From NCBI GenBank assembly GCA_000242935.3, contig CP007053.1, positions 7,115,001 through 7,179,000 on the forward strand: 64,000 nucleotides of DNA. The letters are read 5' to 3'. The notes under the pieces are model-generated. The model ran no database searches. It was not told the origin of the DNA and saw only the letters and a list, made by a program, of their open reading frames with translations. Of the stretch, positions 1 to 7,970 are shown piece after piece (position 1 is the stretch's first letter; every line of letters begins with the position of its first letter). The stretch comes from Opitutaceae bacterium TAV5 (GTDB lineage: Bacteria > Verrucomicrobiota > Verrucomicrobiia > Opitutales > Opitutaceae). The translations under genes were made by a program, and so were the position numbers.

Positions 1-585
1 AACCCCTACGGCCAGACGAAGCTCGATGTGGAGCACGCCCTGCACGCCTTCGCGCACGCCTACGGGCTGAGCGCGGCGGTCTTCCGCTATTTCAACGCCT
101 CCGGCGCCTCCGAAGACGGCACGATCGGCGAGGACCATTCGCCCGAGACGCACCTCATCCCGCTGGCCATCGGCGCCGCCACCGGCGACCACCCGCCGCT
201 CAAGCTCTTCGGCGACGATTATCCCACCCCCGACGGCACCTGCCTGCGCGACTACATCCACGTGGACGACCTGAGCCGCGCCCACATCGCCGCCTTCGAC
301 AAGCTGGCCGAGCCGGGCAAGGTGTTCACCTGGAACCTCGGCACCGGCACGCCGGTGTCGGTGCTGGAGATCATCCGCACCGTGGAAAAGGTAACGGGCA
401 AAAAAGTCCCCTACTCGGTCGCGCCCCGCCGCGCCGGCGACCCGCCCGCACTCTACGCCGACTCGACGAAGGCGCAGCGCGAACTCGGCTGGAAGATCCA
501 GTACCACGACATCGGGTCGCTCGTCGCCAGCGCCTGGAAGTGGCACTCGGCCAACCCGAAGGGGTATCCGAAAAAGCAGGACTGA
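1..585 (+). CDS. galE: UDP-glucose 4-epimerase, 3' part (5' end outside window)
   Basis: The reading frame is open from base 1, so the gene is cut by the window edge; about 194 C-terminal residues remain. It interconverts UDP-glucose and UDP-galactose in the cytoplasm, using tightly bound NAD (family knowledge). The first visible residues, NPYGQTK, hold the catalytic YxxxK pair of extended short-chain dehydrogenases. FRYFNASGA, the substrate-loop HLIPL and the DYIHVDDL motif follow in the order expected for GalE, and the C-terminal VPYSVAPRRAGDPPALYAD is the typical end. An internal ATG at 28 is not the start. UDP-galactose may feed surface polysaccharide synthesis, but the upstream context is not visible. 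Confidence 0.95.
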   Translation, partial: NPYGQTKLDVEHALHAFAHAYGLSAAVFRYFNASGASEDGTIGEDHSPETHLIPLAIGAATGDHPPLKLFGDDYPTPDGTCLRDYIHVDDLSRAHIAAFDKLAEPGKVFTWNLGTGTPVSVLEIIRTVEKVTGKKVPYSVAPRRAGDPPALYADSTKAQRELGWKIQYHDIGSLVASAWKWHSANPKGYPKKQD

Positions 586-642
586 CGCCCCGCTGCTCCG
601 GCCACGACTCCATCTGGTACCAACGTCCCCAATCTTCCGGAT

Positions 643-943
643 TTTTACACAAAGAGCGCGAAGGGCGCGAAGGATTGCCGGTTATCTTCCTTCGCAAGCT
701 ACCCTGAAAAATCGTGCGCGGAAGCGCATGATTTTCCTCGGTGCGGATGCGTTCCGGATTCAAACCGGGATGGCCACAAAAAACACAAAAATCCCTTCTG
801 TCCGACGGGAATCTCCCGCGCGCTTATAAGCGCGATGGAGGATTTCATGCGCGGTGTGTTTTTTCGTGTTTTTCGTGGCTATTCTATCTGCTCCTTCGGT
901 TGCGGCAAAGCCACTCCAGGCCCTTCGCGATCTTTGTGTAAAA
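643..943. repeat. Nested inverted-repeat island between galE and the AraC gene
   Basis: This fills most of the 389-base gap 586-974, in which I see no credible gene. The outer 24-base arms (643-666 and 920-943) are reverse complements with one mismatch. Inner arms at 773-791 and 861-879 also pair with few mismatches, and a perfect 16-base palindrome CGCGCTTATAAGCGCG lies at the centre (819-834). The arms are rich in A runs, unlike the GC-rich surroundings. The symmetry suggests a non-autonomous MITE-like element or a pair of inverted dispersed repeats; no transposase is present. Confidence 0.7.
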
Positions 944-974
944 TCAAAGACATTCGGGGCACGGTTATTCCGGC

Positions 975-1796
975 TTATCTCACCGGTTTCTCGTCAGGAT
1001 TCGTCCGCAGCGCGCTCGGCGGTTGCCCGAACTGTCGCCGCACGGCCTTGTTGAAATGCTGCGCATCCGGAATCCCCACCTGCCAGGCGATCTGCTTGAT
1101 CGACATCGTCGTGTGCCGCAGCAGATGCAGGGCTGTCTCCATGCGGCGCCCCCGGATGTAGTCGCCCACGGTGGTTTCCACCGCCGCCTTGAACAGGCGG
1201 TTGAGGTGTGTTTGCGAGACGCCGAGCTCTCCCGCGAGCGCCTCGACCTCGATGGTTTCCGCCAGGTGCATGTCGATTTCATCCATGGCCCGGGCCACGA
1301 TGGGATGTCGCCAGTTTCCGCCAGCTTCGCGTCCCGACGGCTGTTCGGGCACCAGTTGCCAAAGGATATCCCAAAGCCGCGCCACTGCCCGCTCCGGCTG
1401 CGCCCGGTAAAGCGACGACACCCGTTGCAACTCCGCCCGCAGCGGTTCGAATTCCCTGCCCAGGTCCTGCATGACCGGGATGTCCACGGCACGCCCGTCC
1501 GGCTCCGTTTCCGGAATGAAGTGAGCCCATGTTTTGACCGTCGGTTTCCGAAAGGTGTAAACGAGATCCGCATCCGGCCACGTGATGCCTGCATATCCGT
1601 GGTGAAACGGAAACACGTCGCCATCGATGCTCAGTTCTCCTTCCCCCTGAAACAGATTGAGACACCAGAACCGGTCGAGCCGATAGCGTTCCGCGCCGTG
1701 GCGCCCATGCGTGCGCCGTCCGGACATCCGCAGAATCGACGGGGGCCGGGTGAGCGGGATCGCATGACAAGGGGAACGAAAGAGCGGGGGTACCAT
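975..1796 (-). CDS. AraC-family transcriptional regulator
   Basis: A 273-residue protein. The N-terminal half looks like a cupin-type sensor (GELSIDGDVFPFHHGYAGITWPDADLVYTF); the last ~100 residues form the double helix-turn-helix of AraC/XylS proteins (IEVEALAGELGVSQTHLNRLFK and then SIKQIAWQVGIPDAQHFNKAVRRQFGQPP). It probably binds DNA as a dimer and responds to a sugar. I chose the ATG at 1796: the frame extends to a GTG at 1868, but that codon lies inside the promoter at 1845-1873. The gene diverges from the carbohydrate cluster beginning at 1976 and is the obvious local activator of it; this is inferred from position only. Confidence 0.88.
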   Translation of the reverse strand: MVPPLFRSPCHAIPLTRPPSILRMSGRRTHGRHGAERYRLDRFWCLNLFQGEGELSIDGDVFPFHHGYAGITWPDADLVYTFRKPTVKTWAHFIPETEPDGRAVDIPVMQDLGREFEPLRAELQRVSSLYRAQPERAVARLWDILWQLVPEQPSGREAGGNWRHPIVARAMDEIDMHLAETIEVEALAGELGVSQTHLNRLFKAAVETTVGDYIRGRRMETALHLLRHTTMSIKQIAWQVGIPDAQHFNKAVRRQFGQPPSALRTNPDEKPVR

Positions 1797-1844
1797 GAGG
1801 ATTGCGAAAACAGAGAAGCAAAACGCCCGCAATGCGATGTTGAT

Positions 1845-1873
1845 TTTATACCACTTTTGGCGACTCACGCCAA
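1845..1873 (-). promoter_or_regulatory. Sigma70-like promoter of the AraC gene
   Basis: On the minus strand a -35 box TTGGCG (1873-1868) is followed by exactly 17 bases and a -10 box TATAAA (1850-1845). Transcription would begin near 1838, leaving about 40 bases before the ATG at 1796. Both boxes are imperfect but the spacing is ideal. Confidence 0.55.
1857..1873. promoter_or_regulatory. Palindrome TTGGCGACTCACGCCAA over the -35 box
   Basis: Six-base arms TTGGCG and CGCCAA flank a 5-base spacer. One arm is the -35 box of the AraC promoter, and the site sits between the divergent AraC and PEP-CTERM genes. Its position suits an operator for autorepression and/or control of the divergent cluster. 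The binding protein is unknown. Confidence 0.45.
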
Positions 1874-1890
1874 TTGTCGGCGAACCCTCC

Positions 1891-1903
1891 GGAGGATACC
1901 ATG
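1891..1903 (+). promoter_or_regulatory. Strong Shine-Dalgarno before an alternative start at 1901
   Basis: GGAGGA (1891-1896) stands 5-6 bases before an ATG at 1901 that is in frame with the PEP-CTERM gene. Good Shine-Dalgarno sequences are rare before genes in this window, so this one is notable. If used, it adds 25 residues before the signal peptide. It competes with the ATG at 1976, which gives a normal signal peptide. Confidence 0.4.
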
Positions 1904-1975
1904 ATCAGCATCGAAACGGGTGCTCTCGCCCACCGCCGATCACCCGAACCACCAACACCCACACCCGCACGCTCC

Positions 1976-2770
1976 ATGAAACACGCGCTCCCCTCTCTCG
2001 CAGCCGCTCTCGCCTGCCTCGTCGTCGCCCCGTTCGCCACGGCCGCGTTCACCGAAGACTTCTCCGGGCTCGACGCCTGGGTTACCTACAAGGCCGGCGC
2101 AGGCGCCCTTGATGCCGAAGTCGCCGAAGGCAGCCTGAAACTCGCTACCGAAACCGCCATCGTCAATCCGGCGGAGACCCGTACTGTCCGCGCCATTACC
2201 AAGGCCGCCAGCAGCGACCTGAACCCCTTCACCGGCAGCGAGCCGGTCGACATCGTATTCAACGATCTCGCCATCCAGTCCGCTGGCGCCACCACCACCT
2301 TCCTGCTCGGCATCACGCCCGACAACGCCAATGCCAATATTTACGGCCGGAGCAATTCCCTCTACTTCGCGCAGAACGGCACGGCCAACGCCCAGCTCGT
2401 CCTGCGCGACGGAGGCGCCGCCACCACGGTCTGGAGCACCACAACCGCCAGCGAACTCAGCCTGAGTTACAGCTCCATCGCCATCTCGCTCACGGCGACC
2501 ACCTGGTCGCTCGCCCTCTACGACCAGACCGGCACCGCGCTCGTCAACACGTCCGGCTTGCTCACCACCCCCGCCAATGCCGGCTGGCAGTCCGCGCTCT
2601 ATATGAGCCTCACCCTGAACCAGTCGAGCGGTACGGCGGGCACCGCCGCCACCACCCTGCTCCTCGGCGGCATCAACGCCTCCCAGATTCCCGAGCCCGC
2701 CACCATTGCCGCCCTGCTTGGCGCAATCGCCGCCGGATGCGTCGCCCTGCTCCGCCGGCGTTCACGGTAA
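1976..2770 (+). CDS. PEP-CTERM sorting-domain protein, secreted
   Basis: 264 residues from the ATG at 1976. There is a classic signal peptide (MKHALPSLAAALACLVVAPFA), a beta-rich body with many T/S/G/N residues, and a C-terminal PEP-CTERM tail: IPEPATIAALLG, a hydrophobic helix, then RRRSR. In this system exosortase cleaves or anchors the protein during export, usually in exopolysaccharide-producing bacteria (family knowledge). No exosortase gene is visible here. The body does not match an enzyme I recognise; it resembles the lectin/LamG-like PEP-CTERM proteins of Verrucomicrobiota. It is first in a plus-strand run of carbohydrate genes, so a surface role in polysaccharide binding is plausible but inferred. 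An alternative start is at 1901. Confidence 0.82.
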   Translation: MKHALPSLAAALACLVVAPFATAAFTEDFSGLDAWVTYKAGAGALDAEVAEGSLKLATETAIVNPAETRTVRAITKAASSDLNPFTGSEPVDIVFNDLAIQSAGATTTFLLGITPDNANANIYGRSNSLYFAQNGTANAQLVLRDGGAATTVWSTTTASELSLSYSSIAISLTATTWSLALYDQTGTALVNTSGLLTTPANAGWQSALYMSLTLNQSSGTAGTAATTLLLGGINASQIPEPATIAALLGAIAAGCVALLRRRSR

Positions 2771-2901
2771 TCCGCCCCGGAATCCCTGCATCGTTTTCCG
2801 GTCGCAGGTCCGCGCTGTCGAAACCAGACTGGCGGATCTGTTGCTCCTCCCCGTCCAGTCTCTTTTTCTCCGTTTTCCCCCCGTATTTTACCTCTCCGAT
2901 C

Positions 2902-3627
2902 ATGAATCCGTACCAACCCCGGCCCCGTACCATGCACGACCGTTCTCCAGCCCGCTCGGCGTTCACACTCATCGAACTGCTCACCGTGATCGCCATCATT
3001 GGTATCCTTGCCGCCATCATCATCCCCGCCGTGAGCGCCGTCCGTTCCAAAGCCCGCGCGATCACCTGCGTTTCCAACATGCGCCAGATCGGAGCCGCCA
3101 TCTCCGGCTACGCTGCAGACAATGGCGACAAGCTCCCCGGCCCCATCTATCGTCCCCAGGGCACCACGATCAGCTCCGACGCCTCCGGCAACATCCGGGA
3201 AGAAAACCTCGCCGGTTTTCTGGCCCCCTACATGGGAGAATCCGCCCCTCCCTCCGGATATTCCAATGCCCGCGAGACAAAAGTCTTCCGCTGCCCCGTC
3301 TGGGATCGCCTCAAGGAATCCAGTTCCAGCCTCTCTGCTCCCTTCCAGGCCAACGTTCTTTATTTCGGCACGCCGCAGAGCGCCAGCATTCCCGCATCCC
3401 CGCCCCTGCAACTCGGTCGCATCCAAAGCCCCTCCATGACCGCCGCCCTCTTCGAAACCGACTGGAAAGACGGCACCGGAGAAACCACCGGCCAACACCC
3501 GAGGTACGCACAGACGCCGGTCCACGAGACCTACCGCAACTACCTGTTTTTCGACGGCTCCGTCCGCTCCATCAAACTCGCCGACCAGGACCACCAGCAA
3601 CAGCTCATCAAGGACAACCGCCCCTGA
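2902..3627 (+). CDS. Type II pseudopilin-like protein (prepilin N-terminal methylation motif, H-X9-DG type)
   Basis: 241 residues from the ATG at 2902; the frame is open further upstream but that part looks non-coding. The N-terminus carries a prepilin peptidase site: a basic leader ending in SARSAFTLIELL, then the hydrophobic helix TVIAIIGILAAIIIP. The body has the pattern of the large pseudopilin family of Planctomycetes and Verrucomicrobia (CVSNMRQIGAAISGYAADNG early; YLFFDGSVRSIKL, the H-X9-DG-like end, late). Such proteins resemble major pseudopilins of type II secretion, but many copies per genome exist and their roles are mostly unknown. It lies between a PEP-CTERM protein and secreted hydrolases, as does its counterpart at 34533-35186. 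Confidence 0.9.
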   Translation: MNPYQPRPRTMHDRSPARSAFTLIELLTVIAIIGILAAIIIPAVSAVRSKARAITCVSNMRQIGAAISGYAADNGDKLPGPIYRPQGTTISSDASGNIREENLAGFLAPYMGESAPPSGYSNARETKVFRCPVWDRLKESSSSLSAPFQANVLYFGTPQSASIPASPPLQLGRIQSPSMTAALFETDWKDGTGETTGQHPRYAQTPVHETYRNYLFFDGSVRSIKLADQDHQQQLIKDNRP

Positions 3628-3682
3628 CCGGTTCCCGTCCCGCCGGGATCAGGTCAACTCCGCACCGGCCCACGACATCATC

Positions 3683-5017
3683 ATGCCCGCCCGAAGAATA
3701 ACCGTTCTCTCCCTGCTGTTCACCCTTCCCGTCAGCCTCATGTCCGCTGGCCCTGTCGCACAGGATTCCGTCCCCACCGAAACCCTTCGCCGTTTCCCCT
3801 CGCCCTCCTCGTCCGGGCCATCTGCATCTCCCTTCTCCCGCGACCTCGCCTCGCTCCTCACTCCGCCCGGCACCTATCCGGTCAACGACCCCGCGCTCCC
3901 TGCGGCCGACGGCATCACTCCACTCTTCTTCGACAGCATCCCCTGGAACGGGAAACCCACCCGTGTCTTCGCCTGGCTCGGCATCCCGTCGGCCGCCGCC
4001 GTCTCCGCGCAGAAATTGCCCGGCATCGTCCTCGTCCACGGCGGCGGCGGCACCGCTTACCGCAACTGGGTCCGGCTCTGGATGGACCGCGGTTATGCCG
4101 CCATCGCCATGGACACGTGCGGAGCCATGCCCGTGACGTCCGACGGCATGCAGCTCAAAACGAAACGTCACCCGCACTCCGGCGTGCCTTTCTCCGGCGG
4201 TGGATTCGCCCGCGCACTCGATCCCGAGGAAAACCAGTGGCCGTACCATGCCGTGGCCGCGGTCATCCGCGCCCACAGTCTCCTGCTCTCGCAACCTGCC
4301 GTGGACCCCCGACGCACCGGCATCACCGGCATTTCCTGGGGAGGCGTTCTCACCGAAATCGCCGCCAGCCTCGACCCGCGATTCCGGTTTGCCGCCCCCG
4401 TTTACGGCTGCGGTTTTCTCGGAGAGAACTCGTATTGGCTCGAAACGGATTTCCAGAAAACCCCGCCCGCCGCCATTGCGCGCTGGATTGCCCTCTGGGA
4501 TCCGGCGCAATACCTCGGCCTCCCGGCCAGCGCCACTCCCGCCGCCCGCACGCCTTTCCTGTTCGTCAACGGAACCAACGACAAACACTTCCGCCCCGAC
4601 TCCTGGCGCAAGACCACGCGTCTGGCCGCCACCACCGGCCGCTCCGTCACCCGCTCTCTCAAGATTCGCATGCCGCACGACCACCCTCCGGCCGGCGACC
4701 CCGTCGAGGTCACGCGCTTCGCCGACGCCCTCCTCCGCGACGGCACCCCGCTCCCGCGCATCATCAGGCAGACCGCCCATGACATCCGGTGGGACGCTGC
4801 GGCAGTCGTTCCCGTCGCCCGTGTCGAGCTAGTTTATACGACGGATTCCGGCTCCTGGCCGGCCCGCCGCTGGCAAAGCCTTCCCGCTGCCATCGATGCG
4901 GCTGCAAGCACAGCGGCCGCCTCCATCCCGGCCGGCGCCACCGCCTGGTATTTCAATCTTCATGACGCCCGCGGCTGCATCGTGAGCGGCGAACACTTCG
5001 AGAACACCGATACCTGA
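3683..5017 (+). CDS. Secreted alpha/beta hydrolase, acetyl xylan esterase/dienelactone hydrolase-like
   Basis: 444 residues with a signal peptide (MPARRITVLSLLFTLPVSLMSAGP). The alpha/beta-hydrolase fold is visible: oxyanion region LPGIVLVHGGGGTAYRNWV near residues 112-130, nucleophile elbow GISWGG with Ser near 218, a later Asp in FVNGTNDKHF and a His in MPHDHPPAGD. This resembles the acetyl xylan esterase/dienelactone hydrolase group, so removal of acetyl or other ester groups from plant or algal polysaccharide is a reasonable role. About 80 extra residues at the C-terminus follow the catalytic domain and may bind carbohydrate. It precedes the GH42-like gene by 16 bases, consistent with one operon. 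Confidence 0.82.
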   Translation: MPARRITVLSLLFTLPVSLMSAGPVAQDSVPTETLRRFPSPSSSGPSASPFSRDLASLLTPPGTYPVNDPALPAADGITPLFFDSIPWNGKPTRVFAWLGIPSAAAVSAQKLPGIVLVHGGGGTAYRNWVRLWMDRGYAAIAMDTCGAMPVTSDGMQLKTKRHPHSGVPFSGGGFARALDPEENQWPYHAVAAVIRAHSLLLSQPAVDPRRTGITGISWGGVLTEIAASLDPRFRFAAPVYGCGFLGENSYWLETDFQKTPPAAIARWIALWDPAQYLGLPASATPAARTPFLFVNGTNDKHFRPDSWRKTTRLAATTGRSVTRSLKIRMPHDHPPAGDPVEVTRFADALLRDGTPLPRIIRQTAHDIRWDAAAVVPVARVELVYTTDSGSWPARRWQSLPAAIDAAASTAAASIPAGATAWYFNLHDARGCIVSGEHFENTDT

Positions 5018-5033
5018 AAACGATTTTTTCACC

Positions 5034-7970
5034 ATGTTTCCTCTCCCGCGCCTGTTCATCCGGGTTATTGCTTTTTTCCCCGCCACCTTCGCCGCCGTTT
5101 TCTCCCACGCCATGATGCCACCCGGGGCTCCGGCCACCGATTCTTCCGGCGAATTACCTGCCGATGTGGTCAGTATTCTCTCATGGCGCATCGGCTCATC
5201 CTTTACCAGAGGCGCTTCCACGCTCGCCGGGACGCTCACGCTCGTTCCCGCCGCGCAGGCTACCCGCATCCAGTTTCATCTTTACCGCATCGTGGCCGGC
5301 CCCGGCTCCCCTGCCCAGGAGCCGATCGCCTCTTCCGTTTCCTTCGTACCGGCGCGCAGTCCCGTCTGGGTGCGCAATCCATCCGTACAAGTCCCCTTTG
5401 CCCTCGCCGTTCCCGAAGACCTGCCGGACGGACGCTATCGGCTCGAATCCTCGGCCCTCCCCGGCCAGCAACTCCGGGGTGAACTCACCTTCGACCTGAC
5501 TCGCGGAAATCCGCCCCCGCCCGTCGTCCCGGAAAAACTCTCTGCATCCGGCTCCGGCCGGGATTGGGAAATCACGATCCCCAAAATCGTCGAGCGAGAG
5601 TCCCGCCTTGAAGCCTGGTTTTTCCTTGCCGCCGGCTCCGGCAATACATCCGGCGCGCTCATGGCCACCGCCTCGTATCCGATCCCGGGTGACACCGGAA
5701 AAATGCGGATCCGCCTTCCGGACGAACCGCGCTGGCGGGAAATCTCCTCCGGCATCCTGCGCTTTCACATAGGCGAAACCGCCCTCGCCAGCGATCCCGT
5801 CCCCGTCAGCTTCACGGTCGTGGCACCGCCAGACGCCACCCGGAAACCCATCGCCCACGGTGTCTACACCCGGGCCGACGGCACCCGGCACTACTGGCAT
5901 GCCGACGATACGCATACGCTCAACTGGAACGGCGTCCCGTGGATTCCCTTTGGCGGCATGTTCTACCTCTTCCCTGCCAAAGCCACCCTTCGCGAGCGGG
6001 CCGCCGAACGCGTCGCCATTGCCCGCCATCTCGACACCCTCCAGACTGCCGGTTTCCGCGACCTCTACGTCAATGCCGGCGTCGGCCTGACGTCCCCCGA
6101 ATGGTTCGTCCAGACTGTTGTGGACGAATTCAACCGTCGCGGCATCCACTTCGGCTGGCAACTCACTACCGGCGCCAAGCCCTTCGCCGCCTGGGAAATC
6201 TACTCTTCCACCTCGCAGGGCCTCATTCGCGCCCGCGCTTCCCTCCCGGGAAAACTCGAAGCCGAAATCCCGCAAGTCCCCCTCACCGAACTTCTGGTCA
6301 TCCCCGCTTCCGGCGCCGGCTCCGCCCGCCGCATTCCCTTTTCCTCCGCAGTCAAAACGGTCGCCGGAGGCATGGAGATCGCCCAGATTCTGGAATCGGA
6401 AAACTCCGCCAAAAAACAGCGCGTCACGCTGGATATCCCGGACCTCTCTCCCGGCGACTATTACGTCCTCGCCAACACCCTCCAGCAGGGAAAACGCGTC
6501 TCCAATGTCTGGGAGCGCCTCGACGAAACCCTCGCCGGACTCGACTGGATCAGTCACATCGACTGGGGGTCCGGACTTCGCTTTTTTGTCGATCCCGAAT
6601 GCAACGAGGGCGGCATCAACAACCGCCACGAAACCGTGCGGGTTTCCTCTCCGTCATTTGAAACCGACTACGCAAGCTGGCTCCGCAATCGCTATCGCGG
6701 CGATATCGCCGCCCTCGCCGCAGCCTGGAGCCTTCCCCGCGCCGCCCTCGTCGATTTTTCGCAAGCATCCCGCCTCGTTCCGTTCCGCGATCTGGATTCG
6801 CCCCGCTACCGTCAACAGAACACCGTCACGCTCGTCGATCCGCAGACCGGAAAGATTTTTAACACCACGACCGACGAAGGCGCGAGCTGGATGGACTACC
6901 TTCAGGCAGTCCGGGAATCCTACGCCCGCAAGCGCGACGAAATTGCCCGTTACATAAAAACCCGCGTCAATGTTCCCGTGATCATCAAGCGTGTCTCGCC
7001 CTGGGTTTCCACCGAGGGCATTCCCCGTTCCCCCGGCGGCATCGACGGCATCGGCCTGGAACTCTATCCCGACAACGGCAGCGGAGTCCCCTACGGCGGA
7101 CTCAGCGGCCGCGCCGAAGCCGACCTTGCCGCGCAGACCACGTGGCTTCTGGCGACCGAACTCGGCTACAGCGCCAAGCCCGGCAACCTCGGAGTGCGCA
7201 GCTGGCCCGACAAGGCGACCTTCGAGCGCATCGTCCGGGAAACCGTCTCCACCGGCGCGAAAGGAATCTATCTCTTCGGCTGGCGCCTTCCGGGTAAGGA
7301 ATGGGAAAACCACGTCCTCCTCGACCAGCCCGACCGTCTGCGCTGGGCCAGCGAAATTGCCGGCCGCCTTCGTGCCGACCCCCCGGTCGCCTGGACCCGC
7401 TACGGGCTCATTTTCCCGGAGGGCCAGTCCTGGTGGTGGCGCTCCAACGGCAAGCTCTGGACCCGTTACAACTGCATCTACCGCGACCCGCCTTCCGTCT
7501 TTTCCCAGTCCGCACGCCTCGCCGGCGATGGTCCCGATGCCCTCTGGGCAGTCAGTTCCGGCGTGCCCGTCCCCGACGCCAACCCGGTCGTCGTCAATCT
7601 GGCCGATCCGTACTTCGCAAAATACTACACAGGGGACATCGACCGGATGATGGATGCCCGCAAGCATGTCATCTATCTCGGCCGCTGGCCTGCCGGCGCC
7701 GACACGCCGGCCCGGCTTGCCCGTCACTTTTCCTCCCCGGGCCAGACACTTCCGCTCCCGGGTTCGGAGGGCGAATTCCAGCCGCTCCGGCTCTATCCCG
7801 GCGATGAAGCGCTCGCCCGCGATTCCAGCGGCAACGTCTGGGCCAAGCTCAACCCTCGCGACCGCCTCCTCATCGTCTCCGCCACGCCCGCCGGGCCTGC
7901 CGCCAGAAACTCGGCGCAGCCTCCTCCCCATCTGAAACCGGAATGGATCACCCGGCTCCTTTCACAATGA
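5034..7970 (+). CDS. Secreted beta-galactosidase-like glycoside hydrolase (GH42-like barrel)
   Basis: 978 residues with a signal peptide-like N-terminus (LFIRVIAFFPATFAAVFSHA). The first ~270 residues look beta-rich. The centre resembles a GH42-type TIM barrel: FRDLYVNAGVGLTSPEWF, HFGWQLTTGAKPF, ETDYASWLRNRYRGDIAALAAAW (compare the WLRERYGTIEALNAAWG signature of GH42), then YLQAVRESYARKRDEIARYIK and GIYLFGWRLPGKEWEN. The candidate acid/base Glu is in VDPECNEGG but I cannot fix the nucleophile. The family assignment is by pattern only; GH42-like proteins of this kind are often of unknown specificity. Its stop overlaps the start of the rhamnosidase gene (ATGA), so the two are translationally coupled. 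Confidence 0.72.
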   Translation: MFPLPRLFIRVIAFFPATFAAVFSHAMMPPGAPATDSSGELPADVVSILSWRIGSSFTRGASTLAGTLTLVPAAQATRIQFHLYRIVAGPGSPAQEPIASSVSFVPARSPVWVRNPSVQVPFALAVPEDLPDGRYRLESSALPGQQLRGELTFDLTRGNPPPPVVPEKLSASGSGRDWEITIPKIVERESRLEAWFFLAAGSGNTSGALMATASYPIPGDTGKMRIRLPDEPRWREISSGILRFHIGETALASDPVPVSFTVVAPPDATRKPIAHGVYTRADGTRHYWHADDTHTLNWNGVPWIPFGGMFYLFPAKATLRERAAERVAIARHLDTLQTAGFRDLYVNAGVGLTSPEWFVQTVVDEFNRRGIHFGWQLTTGAKPFAAWEIYSSTSQGLIRARASLPGKLEAEIPQVPLTELLVIPASGAGSARRIPFSSAVKTVAGGMEIAQILESENSAKKQRVTLDIPDLSPGDYYVLANTLQQGKRVSNVWERLDETLAGLDWISHIDWGSGLRFFVDPECNEGGINNRHETVRVSSPSFETDYASWLRNRYRGDIAALAAAWSLPRAALVDFSQASRLVPFRDLDSPRYRQQNTVTLVDPQTGKIFNTTTDEGASWMDYLQAVRESYARKRDEIARYIKTRVNVPVIIKRVSPWVSTEGIPRSPGGIDGIGLELYPDNGSGVPYGGLSGRAEADLAAQTTWLLATELGYSAKPGNLGVRSWPDKATFERIVRETVSTGAKGIYLFGWRLPGKEWENHVLLDQPDRLRWASEIAGRLRADPPVAWTRYGLIFPEGQSWWWRSNGKLWTRYNCIYRDPPSVFSQSARLAGDGPDALWAVSSGVPVPDANPVVVNLADPYFAKYYTGDIDRMMDARKHVIYLGRWPAGADTPARLARHFSSPGQTLPLPGSEGEFQPLRLYPGDEALARDSSGNVWAKLNPRDRLLIVSATPAGPAARNSAQPPPHLKPEWITRLLSQ

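Noticed and set aside
1797-1868. GTG start at 1868 for the first AraC regulator
   Set aside because: It lies inside the promoter (-35 and -10 boxes at 1873-1845), so the transcript would not contain it.
2737-2901. N-terminal extension of the first pseudopilin
   Set aside because: The prepilin leader must be short; the ATG at 2902 gives a normal leader, and the upstream codons look non-coding.
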